This document shows positions 1 to 7,529 of a stretch of DNA of 37,215 nucleotides, in pieces. Position numbers and translations under genes: made by a program. This DNA is from Blautia sp. GTDB taxonomy: Bacteria > Bacillota > Clostridia > Lachnospirales > Lachnospiraceae. The DNA is taken from assembly GCA_021772055.1 (NCBI GenBank), contig JAETNR010000045.1, positions 1 through 37,215 on the forward strand, in the 5' to 3' direction. The notes beneath the pieces were generated by a model. That model was not told the DNA's origin and ran no database searches. It saw only the letters and a program-made list of their open reading frames with translations. Each line of letters begins with the position of its first letter. Positions within the stretch are counted from its first letter, which is position 1.

Positions 1-558
1 AAAGCAACCCTCTGCATCGCCCCGGAAGGCAAGCTTCACAGCTTAAATGACGAGATCAACTACTTTATGAACGAGGAGCATAAGCAGAACTATGATCTGG
101 CCGTACAGCTCCACCTTAATGCTTTTAATGGCAGCGCCTACGGCTGCGAAGCGTATAGCTATGATGGAAAAGTCCTGTCGGTAGCACAGGCCATCTGCAG
201 CAAGCTTGGTACGGTATGGCATAACCGGGGAGCGCAGGAAAGACCGGGTCTGTATTGGACACGCAAAACAAAAGCGAAAGCTGTGCTGATCGAAAGCTTT
301 TTCTGCGACAATGCTGCGGACTACCAGAAAGCAAAAAAACTCGGCTACAATGCCCACGGCAAGTTGATCGCAGAGGGGATTATTGGTAAGGACATTTCTG
401 GAACCTCCACAAATAAGCCGGCAACCAAGCCGCCGGTGGAGTCGGATGCGGTTAAGTATCGCGTGCAGATCGGGGCGTACAAGAGTAAGGAGAACGCCCA
501 GGTGATGGTGGAAAAACTCAGGAAGGCGGGGTTTGACGCAATTATCAAAGAGGTATAA
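1..558 (+). CDS. N-acetylmuramoyl-L-alanine amidase (prophage endolysin), 5' truncated by window edge
   Basis: The reading frame is open from base 1, so the true start lies outside the window. At least 185 residues are visible. They resemble the C-terminal half of a zinc-dependent Amidase_3 domain: the HLNAF stretch carries a likely metal-ligand histidine, and IESFFCDN carries the conserved glutamate. A lysine/proline-rich linker follows, then a SPOR-like module near the C-terminus (KYRVQIGAYKSKENA and on) that would bind peptidoglycan. Enzymes of this family cleave the bond between N-acetylmuramic acid and L-alanine. Amidase plus SPOR is a common endolysin layout in Clostridia phages, and a prophage right end directly downstream supports lysis as the role. 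A host cell-wall hydrolase is the alternative. The missing N-terminus would carry the first zinc ligands. Confidence 0.85.
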   Translation, partial: KATLCIAPEGKLHSLNDEINYFMNEEHKQNYDLAVQLHLNAFNGSAYGCEAYSYDGKVLSVAQAICSKLGTVWHNRGAQERPGLYWTRKTKAKAVLIESFFCDNAADYQKAKKLGYNAHGKLIAEGIIGKDISGTSTNKPATKPPVESDAVKYRVQIGAYKSKENAQVMVEKLRKAGFDAIIKEV

Positions 559-598
559 AAGTATCCCGTCAGGAGAAATCTTGCCGGGAGGGAGAAAT

Positions 599-648
599 CT
601 ATAGCCCTGGTTGTATGATAACCGGGGCTATATTTATGCTTTTTTTAT
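599..648 (+). terminator. Intrinsic terminator after the endolysin
   Basis: TATAGCCC-t-GGTT pairs with AACC-g-GGGCTATA across a short loop, and a T-run follows about nine bases later. It lies some 40 bases after the amidase stop and probably ends the late phage transcript. Confidence 0.7.
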
Positions 649-668
649 CATTACCATGGAGAGTTTTA

Positions 669-689
669 TTGACTAACATTTGACTAACA
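669..689 (+). repeat. Paired direct repeat TTGACTAACA, candidate integrase arm sites
   Basis: Two exact copies of TTGACTAACA start at 669 and 680, an 11-base period that puts them on one face of the helix. They lie 115-135 bases from the tRNA-like att site. Tyrosine recombinases of the Tn916/lambda type use arm-type direct repeats at such distances, so arm sites are the likely reading. The integrase itself would be at the left end of the prophage, outside the window. Confidence 0.45.
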
Positions 690-804
690 AAGTTATAAAA
701 AACGGCAAAAAATGTATAAGAGCACAAAAGCAAAATGACCTTTAAAGCCTTGAAAATCAAGGAAAAGAGAAATCAGAAGAAAAAGGAAAAAGATATTTTG
801 GAAA

Positions 805-845
805 CTCGTAATGAAGGGGTCGAGAGTTCGAGTCTCTTTTCCAGT
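805..845 (+). other. attR-like site: 3' fragment of tRNA-Thr(CGT)
   Basis: The stretch reads as the anticodon loop CTCGTAA, the 3' half of the anticodon stem (TGAAG), the variable region, a T arm (GAGAG, loop TTCGAGT, CTCTT) and the 3' acceptor strand TTCCAGT. The sequence upstream does not supply the matching 5' anticodon stem (CTTCA would be needed), nor a D arm. It is therefore a displaced 3' part, as left when a phage integrates into a tRNA gene. The intact tRNA should lie at the left end of the prophage, outside the window. The anticodon CGT points to threonine. The att core may be any part of this stretch. Confidence 0.7.
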
Positions 846-857
846 TTACTGATAAAG

Positions 858-893
858 AGCCGGAAACCTTGTAAATAGCGGGGTTCCGGCTTT
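858..893 (+). terminator. Terminator originally serving the tRNA-Thr gene
   Basis: AGCCGGAA (858-865) pairs with TTCCGGCT (884-891), followed by a short T-run. It begins 13 bases after the tRNA fragment, the expected position for the tRNA transcript end. This supports the view that the tRNA tail was displaced from its head by integration. Confidence 0.65.
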
Positions 894-908
894 CTGCTGT
901 ATACATAA

Positions 909-1124
909 GATAATTTACAGTATCACGAAAAATATGCAAAAGAGGTATCGAATGTGCGCACGATTGGAAAAATCGATAGGGAAATATATAAATGCATAAC
1001 GGATGAATTTTCTGCTTATTTTGGCCAAATTATAGAGAGACCGGACTACATTATCGAATCCAGAAAGCCAAACACAGCACTGATCCTGAAACAAAAAAAT
1101 TCTTTACAAAAAAGAATAATATAG
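909..1124 (+). pseudogene. Decayed PBECR-type (phage Barnase/EndoU/ColicinE5/RelE-like) nuclease fragment
   Basis: From the stop at 906 to TAG at 1122-1124 one frame translates without interruption but has no start codon. The product contains VRTIGKIDREIYKCIT, then SAYFGQIIERPDYIIESR, then KPNTALILK. This pattern resembles the C-terminal toxin-like domain that phages fuse to portal or minor head proteins. The middle of the domain, where a TDEVIITDERIQHI-like block is expected between CITDE and FSAYF, is missing. The reading after ILK (QKNSLQKRII) no longer resembles the family. I read it as an internally deleted remnant lying on the host side of attR, perhaps left by an older phage. Family assignment is from memory of the motif and is moderate. 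Confidence 0.5.
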
Positions 1125-1131
1125 TTATACT
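1103..1131 (+). promoter_or_regulatory. Sigma-A promoter of the structured RNA
   Basis: TTTACA (1103-1108), a spacer of exactly 17 bases, and TATACT (1126-1131). The predicted start is near 1138, 16 bases before the long stem begins. The promoter overlaps the tail of the decayed PBECR fragment. Confidence 0.7.
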
Positions 1132-1137
1132 TAACGT

Positions 1138-1328
1138 AGAAGAATAATAAGATTTTACCCGGACAATTATTTGAGATGGAAGAATTCGCACGATCCACAC
1201 GCCGCTGGTTCAGACAGGGGGAACCCGAGAGATGCAGGAGAAACGTGCGCCTGCCAAATAATTGTCCGGTTAAACAAATATAGATTACCATATACCACCC
1301 AGTCAGTGAATGATTGAGTGGCTTTTTT
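1138..1328 (+). ncRNA. Structured small RNA with long closing stem and predicted kissing loop, class unknown
   Basis: Bases 1154-1173 pair with 1255-1274 over 20 positions with one mismatch, closing an 81-base domain. Inside are three hairpins: TGGA 1177-1180 with TCCA 1194-1197, GGTTC 1207-1211 with GAACC 1221-1225, and GCAGG 1234-1238 with CCTGC 1250-1254, which abuts the closing stem. The loop of the first contains CGCACG (1187-1192) and the loop of the third contains CGTGCG (1244-1249). These are perfect complements, so a six-base-pair kissing interaction is likely. A promoter precedes the unit and an intrinsic terminator ends it. I do not recognise a TPP, SAM, purine, lysine, cobalamin, guanidine or cyclic-di-GMP riboswitch, 6S or SRP RNA. 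A standalone small RNA fits best. A leader controlling the DUF2726 gene 44 bases downstream, or a small inverted-repeat element, are alternatives. Confidence 0.6.
1295..1328 (+). terminator. Intrinsic terminator of the structured RNA
   Basis: CCACCCAGTCA (1295-1305) pairs with TGATTGAGTGG (1311-1321) with one mismatch and one wobble, followed by C and six T. It lies 21 bases after the closing stem and 44 bases before the DUF2726 start. No competing antiterminator pairing was seen. Confidence 0.7.
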
Positions 1329-1371
1329 ACCGTTGTCTGTACGCATACAAAGAGCAAGGGAGGGATATGAA

Positions 1372-1839
1372 ATGTTAGAGCAGAAGTTTTTGATCTGGCT
1401 GGCAGCAGGGGTGTTCTGTATCGTTTTTCTGGTGCTGCTCGTCAGGCATTTTCTGAGAAAACGATATTCTTATCGTGCCAGGCCGATCCTTACAAAACGG
1501 GAGTATAAGTTTTATCTGCTTCTTCGCAGGGAAGCGTCCAGACGAAAAATGATCGTTTGTCCGAAAGTAGGATTGAAGGATCTCCTGGAGGTTGACAGCC
1601 GAAAGCAGTATATGAAATACTTCCGGCAGATTGCCCAGAAGCATGTGGATTTTGTTCTGTGTGATGAAGATCTTCATGTACTTTTTGTCCTGGAACTGGA
1701 TGACAGTTCCCATGACACCAAAACGGCAAAAAAGAGGGATACGTTTAAGAACAGGGCATTTCGGGCAGCCGGGATTCCTCTGAAACGCATCCGCAATTTT
1801 GATGAGGAATCTGTTCGCAGGCTGTTTCGGGATTTTTGA
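1372..1839 (+). CDS. Membrane-anchored DUF2726 protein, nuclease-like fold
   Basis: 155 residues from the ATG at 1372, chosen because AAGGGAGGG sits at normal distance; an in-frame start at 1318 would lie within the terminator. Residues 7-28 form one transmembrane helix. The rest matches DUF2726: LTKREYKFYLLLRREA, then VDFVLCD, VLFVLELDDSSH and FKNRAFRAAGIPL. The D93 and E108-x-D110 arrangement followed by lysines resembles the PD-(D/E)xK restriction-endonuclease-like core, so a nuclease-like role at the membrane is an inference; the family's function is not established. It stands alone between the structured RNA and the potABCD operon. Confidence 0.75.
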   Translation: MLEQKFLIWLAAGVFCIVFLVLLVRHFLRKRYSYRARPILTKREYKFYLLLRREASRRKMIVCPKVGLKDLLEVDSRKQYMKYFRQIAQKHVDFVLCDEDLHVLFVLELDDSSHDTKTAKKRDTFKNRAFRAAGIPLKRIRNFDEESVRRLFRDF

Positions 1840-1945
1840 AAGAAGAATGGAAAATACGTGCAATTAAAGGAAGAGTATGGTATGATATAGGCTGCTAAAT
1901 TGAAGGATGAGCGGCAAAATAGCAGATATAATATAGGAGCAGAGA

Positions 1946-3070
1946 ATGTCAGAAATTTGTTTAGAATTGAAAAATATTCAAAAAAGTTTTACGGAAGGGG
2001 AAGATGTCCTTAAGGGAATCAGCCTGACGATCGGAAAAGGAGAATTTATCACCCTGCTTGGGTCTTCCGGATGCGGAAAGACAACGACCCTTCGGATTAT
2101 TGCAGGACTTGAGATGCCGGATGAGGGACAGGTTTTTCTGGAAGGAAAAGATGTTACCGCATTGGAGCCGGAAGACAGGGATGTGAACACCGTATTTCAG
2201 AATTATGCCCTGTTTCCCCATATGACTGTAGCGGAGAACATTGGTTACGGCCTGAAATTAAAGCGGGTCCCGAAAAGTGAGATTAAAAAAAGAGTCTGGG
2301 AGATGCTGGAACTGGTGCAGCTTCCCGGATATGAGAAGCGTAAGCCATCCGAACTTTCCGGAGGCCAGAAGCAGCGGGTTGCCATTGCACGGGCTCTGAT
2401 CAACAATCCCAGGGTGCTTCTTCTAGATGAGCCCTTGGGCGCACTGGACCTGCAGCTTCGCAGGGCCATGCAGGCGGAACTGAAGCGCCTGCAGAAAAAA
2501 CTGGGCATCACTTTTATTTATATTACCCATGACCAGGAAGAAGCCATCAATATGTCGGACCGGATTGCGGTGATGAACCAAGGAAGGTTTGAACAGATTG
2601 GTACGCCGGATGAAATTTACAATCATCCAAAAACCAGCTATGTGGCGACTTTTGTGGGAAATGCCAATATCCTGGAAGGAACTGCAGAAAGGATAGAAGG
2701 AGGCAAAGTGCTGGTGCATTTTGACTGCGGAAGTGCCATGGTGGAAACAGAGGATAAGAATTTGAAACCAGGAGAAAAGGTAACTCTGGCTATCCGTAGT
2801 GAAAACATACTTCTGGATGAATCCGCAAGTATCGGCATGGAGGCAATTGTGAAAGAAAAGAGTTTTGCAGCAGGACAGCTTCGCGTGACTCTTACACTTC
2901 CGGGAGGAAAAGAGCTGATCGCAAGCCGCTACGGAATCGATGCAAATGTGGGGGTAGGACAGAAAGTCTGCTGGAATTTCCGGCCCGGGGATGCGGTGCT
3001 GGTTGACAGGGAAGAAATGGTAAGAACAGTGCCGCTGCGGCAGTACATGGGGGAGGACGTATATGCGTAA
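1946..3070 (+). CDS. potA: Spermidine/putrescine ABC transporter, ATP-binding subunit
   Basis: 374 residues, the usual PotA length. It powers polyamine import through PotB and PotC. Walker A GSSGCGKT is at 39-46, Q-loop near 85, signature LSGGQ at 137-141, Walker B VLLLDE at 157-162 and the switch histidine near 195. A C-terminal TOBE-like regulatory region spans roughly 230-370. The ATG follows AGGAGCAGAG. The gene overlaps potB by eight bases and heads a potABCD operon. The permeases and the polyamine-type binding protein downstream make the polyamine assignment firmer than the ATPase alone would. Confidence 0.93.
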   Translation: MSEICLELKNIQKSFTEGEDVLKGISLTIGKGEFITLLGSSGCGKTTTLRIIAGLEMPDEGQVFLEGKDVTALEPEDRDVNTVFQNYALFPHMTVAENIGYGLKLKRVPKSEIKKRVWEMLELVQLPGYEKRKPSELSGGQKQRVAIARALINNPRVLLLDEPLGALDLQLRRAMQAELKRLQKKLGITFIYITHDQEEAINMSDRIAVMNQGRFEQIGTPDEIYNHPKTSYVATFVGNANILEGTAERIEGGKVLVHFDCGSAMVETEDKNLKPGEKVTLAIRSENILLDESASIGMEAIVKEKSFAAGQLRVTLTLPGGKELIASRYGIDANVGVGQKVCWNFRPGDAVLVDREEMVRTVPLRQYMGEDVYA

Positions 3071-3917
3071 GTCAGGAAAAGGCTCCGTGTGGATGATACT
3101 TCCTCTGTATATTTTTACACTGGTTTTTGTGGCAGGTCCTTTGCTTTATATGCTTGCCTTAAGTTTTGCTGTGCCAAATGAAACCCATGGAGTAAACTGG
3201 AACTTTACACTGGAGAATTACAAGCGGATTCTGGATCCGGTATACTTAAATACCTTTGTCCAGTCCTTTAAGCTTGCAGTTACCAGTACGGTCATTATCT
3301 GCCTCACAGGATATCCCTTCGGCTATTTTATGGCAAGAATGTCTGAGAGCCGAAAGAAAAAGGCGATGCTGTTTCTGATGCTTCCTTTCTGGGTAAATTC
3401 TCTGATCCGCCTTTATGGCTGGATTATTATCCTGCAGAATAAGGGAATTCTGAATTTTATCCTGAAGAAGCTGGGAATCATTGAGAAACCCCTGAAACTT
3501 TTGTACAGCTATCCTGCGATCGTAGTGGGGATGGTTTATGTGCTGCTTCCCTTTATGATTCTTTCTGTTTATTCCAGTGCGGAGAAGCTGGACTGGTCGC
3601 TTATTGAAGCTGCCCGGGATCTGGGGGCTTCCAGGACGAAGGCGTTCTGGACCGTAACCTTTAAACTGACTTTGCCGGGACTTCTGTCGGGAGTTATTCT
3701 GACATTTATCCCCTCTATGGGCCTGTTTTTTATTGCGGATATTCTGGGAGGAAATAAAATCGTTTTGGTGGGAAGCCTGATTCAGGAGCAGATGACAAGA
3801 GGGGGCAACTGGCCCTTTGCGGCAGCCCTGGCTGTGGTTTTGATGGCTTTGACAACCGCTATGATCATTCTTTACCGCAGGATTACAAATGTGAAAGAAC
3901 TGGAGGGAATCGGATGA
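3063..3917 (+). CDS. potB: Spermidine/putrescine ABC transporter permease
   Basis: 284 residues with about six hydrophobic helices, starting at ATG 3063 behind GGGGGAGGACGT. It is one half of the membrane channel. The EAA loop that docks to PotA reads EAARDLGASRTKAFW followed by TLPGLLSG, which is typical for this family. It overlaps potA by eight bases and potC by four (ATGA), so the three are almost certainly translationally coupled. Confidence 0.92.
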   Translation: MRKSGKGSVWMILPLYIFTLVFVAGPLLYMLALSFAVPNETHGVNWNFTLENYKRILDPVYLNTFVQSFKLAVTSTVIICLTGYPFGYFMARMSESRKKKAMLFLMLPFWVNSLIRLYGWIIILQNKGILNFILKKLGIIEKPLKLLYSYPAIVVGMVYVLLPFMILSVYSSAEKLDWSLIEAARDLGASRTKAFWTVTFKLTLPGLLSGVILTFIPSMGLFFIADILGGNKIVLVGSLIQEQMTRGGNWPFAAALAVVLMALTTAMIILYRRITNVKELEGIG

Positions 3918-4708
3918 AAAGAAATGGAAAATTTGCGGGGTTATATCTTGGTCTGATGTTTTTTCTCATGTATCTTCCCATTGGTGTGGTAGTGGTATTT
4001 TCTTTTAATGAATCAAAGCTTCCGGTACGCTTTACCAGGTTTTCCCTGCAATGGTATGAAAAGCTTTTTAAAAACAGCGCCATGCAGGAAGCGCTGGTCA
4101 ACAGTCTGATTCTGGCAGTTTTAAGCTGCCTGATCTCTGCAGTGATCGGAACACTGGGCGCAGTAGGCCTTTCTCGTATTCGCTGGAAAACAAAAGGGGT
4201 GATGGAGTATATCTCGATCCTGCCTCTCATGATTCCGGAGATCATTCTGGGTATGGTCCTGATGGCTTTCTTTTATATGCTGGGCCTGCCCTTCGGAATG
4301 CTTACCCTGCTGATTGGGCATACGGTTTTCTGCGTTCCTTATATTTTAATGGAAGTAAAAGCCCGCCTGGCGGGAATGGATCCTTCCCTGGAGGAGGCGG
4401 CCAGAGATCTGGGCGCAGGATCTTTCCGGGCTTTTTGGGATATTACCATTCCATTGATCATGCCCGCGGTGCTTTCCGGTTCCCTGCTGGCATTTGCCAT
4501 GTCTATGGATGATGTGGTCATCAGTATTTTTGTCAACGGACCGAAGCTGTCCACACTGCCGATCAAAGTATATACACAGATAAAGACCGGCGTTACGCCG
4601 GAAATCAACGCACTTTGTACGATCATGCTGGGAATTATCCTGCTGGTTCTTCTATTGTATTCCATTTTAGGAAAAGTGAAAGGAAGGAAGAAAATTCAGG
4701 AAAAATGA
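3914..4708 (+). CDS. potC: Spermidine/putrescine ABC transporter permease
   Basis: 264 residues with about six transmembrane helices; the partner of PotB in the import channel. Its EAA loop reads EEAARDLGAGSFRAFW followed by IMPAVLSG. The N-terminus (LMFFLMYLPIGVVVVFSFNESK) matches PotC-type permeases. The ATGA overlap with potB indicates coupled translation. A 130-base gap holding a possible internal promoter separates it from potD. Confidence 0.92.
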   Translation: MKRNGKFAGLYLGLMFFLMYLPIGVVVVFSFNESKLPVRFTRFSLQWYEKLFKNSAMQEALVNSLILAVLSCLISAVIGTLGAVGLSRIRWKTKGVMEYISILPLMIPEIILGMVLMAFFYMLGLPFGMLTLLIGHTVFCVPYILMEVKARLAGMDPSLEEAARDLGAGSFRAFWDITIPLIMPAVLSGSLLAFAMSMDDVVISIFVNGPKLSTLPIKVYTQIKTGVTPEINALCTIMLGIILLVLLLYSILGKVKGRKKIQEK

Positions 4709-4717
4709 AATCCCGGC

Positions 4718-4746
4718 TTTTCAAGAGGAAAGAAGTAGGCTATACT
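4718..4746 (+). promoter_or_regulatory. Possible internal promoter for potD
   Basis: TTTTCA (4718-4723), a 17-base spacer and TATACT (4741-4746), just after potC. It would let the binding protein be made in excess over the transporter, as is common for such genes. The -35 box matches only four of six consensus positions. Confidence 0.4.
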
Positions 4747-4784
4747 GTTTTCTATAAGGGTGTCCGGATCGTATGGCCCGGCAG

Positions 4785-4808
4785 CCCGGTAACCCGGTAA
4801 CCCGTTGA
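4785..4808 (+). repeat. Short tandem repeat, unit CCCGGTAA
   Basis: Two exact copies of CCCGGTAA and a third diverged copy (CCCGTTGA) lie between potC and potD. No function is evident. The TTGACA at its end has no -10 box at normal spacing. Confidence 0.5.
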
Positions 4809-4838
4809 CATCTTATTTCTATTTGGAGGAGAATCATT

Positions 4839-5867
4839 ATGAAAAAAGTAACTGCAGGTATTTTATGTGCTGCTTTGGCAATGACATCCATGTCAGTGAA
4901 CGTTTTTGCAGATTCAGACGAAATGGTATTGTATACCTGGGAAGGGATGTTCCCCCAGGAAGTGCTGGAAGGATTCCAGGAAGAAACGGGAATTGAGATC
5001 GTTTATTCCAATTTTGATACTGATGAGACCATGCTGGAGAAGCTTTCCATGGCAAAGGGCGGAGATTATGATGTGATCATTGCTGATGATTATATTCTGG
5101 AAAATGTGATTCAGGAGGGCCTTGCGGAGAAGCTTGATAAAGAGAAGCTTACAGGCTGGGAAAATATCAATCCTCTTTACCAGGGACAGTTTTACGACCC
5201 GGAGGACGAGTATGTAGTCCCCTACGGTGCTGGGATTCCCCTGATCGTTTATGATCCCGAGATGGTGGATATGGAGATCAAAGGGTATCAGGACCTTTGG
5301 AATCCGCAGCTTAATGGAAGCATTGCCCTTACCGCAAATTACCGTGTAATCAACGGTATCACCAATCTGACTCTTGGAAAGAGCATGAATGAGGAGGATG
5401 TGGATTCTATAAAAGAAACAGGAGAGAAGCTTTTAGAGCTGGCCCCGAACATCCGCCTGATTCAGGATGACAATACACAGAATGCCCTGTTAAGCGGGGA
5501 AGCAAGCGTAGCGTTCCTTTATACTTCCCAGGTGACGGCTGCCCTTATGGAGAATCCGGATCTGAAGGTGGTTTATCCAGAGGAAGGACTGGGCTTTGGT
5601 ATTATGGGGATGTTTATTGCAAGCGATGCGCCGAATAAAGATGCAGCCTATGCGTTTGTAGATTATATCTTAAGACCGGAGATCGCTGCCCAGTGTTTTG
5701 ATTACATTGGCTATTACTGCACCAATAAAGCAGCAGATGACAGCGTAAACCCTGACCTGGTTGTTCCGGACTCTGTTAAGAGCGGAGAAATCGTACAGAA
5801 TGTAAGCCAGGAAGCAGAAGAGCAGTACAGCAAGAACTGGACAGAATTCCGGGCTGCCTGCAATTAA
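4839..5867 (+). CDS. potD: Polyamine ABC transporter substrate-binding protein
   Basis: 342 residues with an N-terminal signal sequence (charged MKK, hydrophobic core, VFADS cleavage region near 24). The mature part has the PotD/PotF hallmarks: YTWEGMFPQEVLEGF at the start, YDVIIADDY near 80, and PYGAGIPLIVYDP in the hinge region. It captures spermidine or putrescine outside the membrane and delivers it to PotBC. AGGAGG lies just before the ATG. Oddly, no canonical lipobox (L-A/S-G/A-C) is visible; the only cysteine in the signal is in GILCAAL, which is a poor match. In a Gram-positive cell one expects a lipid anchor, so either the anchor is atypical or the protein is held otherwise. Confidence 0.92.
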   Translation: MKKVTAGILCAALAMTSMSVNVFADSDEMVLYTWEGMFPQEVLEGFQEETGIEIVYSNFDTDETMLEKLSMAKGGDYDVIIADDYILENVIQEGLAEKLDKEKLTGWENINPLYQGQFYDPEDEYVVPYGAGIPLIVYDPEMVDMEIKGYQDLWNPQLNGSIALTANYRVINGITNLTLGKSMNEEDVDSIKETGEKLLELAPNIRLIQDDNTQNALLSGEASVAFLYTSQVTAALMENPDLKVVYPEEGLGFGIMGMFIASDAPNKDAAYAFVDYILRPEIAAQCFDYIGYYCTNKAADDSVNPDLVVPDSVKSGEIVQNVSQEAEEQYSKNWTEFRAACN

Positions 5868-5888
5868 CGCTGACAGGAGGTTGGAGAA

Positions 5889-7514
5889 ATGGAAATTTAT
5901 AAGGGAACTGCCGCTTTTCCCGGAATTGCAATTGGTAAAATACTGCTTTATCAGAGAAGCGAATATCAGATACGGCGGTATCTTACAGGCAATGTAAAGA
6001 AAGAACTGGAGGATTTCGCTGCAGCAAGGATTCAGGTTCAAAAACAGCTTCAGGCACTGTACCAGCGGAACAAAAAGGAACAGGAAGCCCATGCAGGAAT
6101 CTTTTTGGAGCAGGAGAAGCTGCTGCAGTCGGGAAGCTTTCAGCGGGCGGTAGAGAGTGCCATTTCTTCCGAAAAAGTAAATGCAGCCTATGCGGTTATG
6201 ACCACGAAGGATGAGATTTCCAATACCTTCCGCAATCTGGAGGAGCCTGTGATCCGCAGGCGGATTCAGAATATCCGGGAAATTTCAGACCGCCTGATCG
6301 AGGCTCTCGGGGGAATTTCGCCGAGGATCGATCTGGGGGAAAAGCCGGTGATCCTGGTGGCAGAGTCCCTTGCGCCTACAGAAATGATGGAAATGGGAAA
6401 AGAAATGCTCCTGGCTGTCGTAACGCATCAGGGGTCTACGGTATCCCACTCTACCATTGTGGCGAAAACCATGGGGATTCCTTCCCTTACAGATGTGGAA
6501 ATACATGAAGAGTGGGATGGGCAGGATGCCATTATGGATGGCTATACAGGAACTTTATATCTCCATCCGGATGAAGAACTGCAAAAAGAATATGAAATGC
6601 GGCAGAAATCAGATATACAGGAGCATGAAGCTCTTCTGAAACTGAAGGATGAGCAGGACTGTACCAAAGACGGCAAGAAAATCGGACTTTATGCAAACAC
6701 GGCAAGTATGGATGACCTTAACAGTGTATTTTTTTACGGAGCTTCCGGCATTGGACTTCTGCGGAGCGAATTCCAGTATCTGGGAAGGGAAAATTACCCC
6801 AGGGAAAGTGAACTTTTCCTTGCATACAAGAAAATTGCAGAAACCATGGGGAATCGTCCGGTAGTGATCCGTACTGCAGATCTGGGCGCGGACAAACAGG
6901 CGGATTATCTGGATATTCCGGATGAGACGAATCCCATTATGGGAAACAGAGGCATTCGTTTATGCCTTGACCGCAAATATATGTTTAAAGCACAGCTCCG
7001 GGCAATCTACAGGGCCAGTGCTTTTGGAAATCTGGAAATGATGTATCCCATGATTACCTCAGAAGAGGAACTGGATTCCATTGAGGAACTTATTTCCGAA
7101 GTGAAGGCAGGCTTAAAAGAAAAGAATATTCCCTTTCGGAATATCCGCACAGGAATTATGATCGAGACGCCTGCTGCTGTCATGATCAGCCGGGAACTGG
7201 CAAAGAGAGTGGATTTTTTAAGCCTGGGAACCAATGATCTGACACAGTATACCCTGGCCATGGATCGCCAGAACCCTCTTTTGCAGAAAAAATACAATGA
7301 CCATCATCCTGCAGTCCTTCGCATGGTCCAGATGGTGGTGGAAGCCGGACACCAGGAAAACTGCAAGGTCTGCATCTGCGGAGAGCTTGCGGCAGATACG
7401 GCATTGACTGAAACATTTCTACGGATGGGTGTGGATTCCCTTTCTGTAGTGCCTGCCTGTATCCTTCCGGTCCGGAAGGCTATCCGCGAGACGAATCTGA
7501 AAGACTTTGACTGA
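5889..7514 (+). CDS. ptsI: PTS Enzyme I (phosphoenolpyruvate-protein phosphotransferase)
   Basis: 541 residues, slightly shorter than the usual ~570. Enzyme I takes phosphate from PEP and passes it to HPr. The phospho-accepting histidine is H187 in HQGSTVSHSTIVAK. The PEP-binding barrel shows RTADLGADK, NPIMGNRGIR, GIMIETPAA, LSLGTNDLTQYTLA and the catalytic C497 in CICGELA. All active-site blocks are present, so it should be active. It follows potD by 21 bases with its own AGGAGG, and no ptsH is adjacent, so its position in a polyamine operon is unusual. It may be a second Enzyme I with a regulatory or dedicated role; whether the genome has another copy cannot be seen here. Confidence 0.88.
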   Translation: MEIYKGTAAFPGIAIGKILLYQRSEYQIRRYLTGNVKKELEDFAAARIQVQKQLQALYQRNKKEQEAHAGIFLEQEKLLQSGSFQRAVESAISSEKVNAAYAVMTTKDEISNTFRNLEEPVIRRRIQNIREISDRLIEALGGISPRIDLGEKPVILVAESLAPTEMMEMGKEMLLAVVTHQGSTVSHSTIVAKTMGIPSLTDVEIHEEWDGQDAIMDGYTGTLYLHPDEELQKEYEMRQKSDIQEHEALLKLKDEQDCTKDGKKIGLYANTASMDDLNSVFFYGASGIGLLRSEFQYLGRENYPRESELFLAYKKIAETMGNRPVVIRTADLGADKQADYLDIPDETNPIMGNRGIRLCLDRKYMFKAQLRAIYRASAFGNLEMMYPMITSEEELDSIEELISEVKAGLKEKNIPFRNIRTGIMIETPAAVMISRELAKRVDFLSLGTNDLTQYTLAMDRQNPLLQKKYNDHHPAVLRMVQMVVEAGHQENCKVCICGELAADTALTETFLRMGVDSLSVVPACILPVRKAIRETNLKDFD

Positions 7515-7529
7515 CAGAGGAAACCGTAT

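Noticed and set aside
1138..1328. Retron msr-msd or known riboswitch
   Set aside because: No reverse transcriptase gene is nearby, and none of the conserved cores of familiar riboswitches was found.
4805..4810. TTGACA as the potD -35 box
   Set aside because: No -10 hexamer is at 16-18 bases; that position is occupied by the ribosome site. The pair at 4718-4746 fits better.
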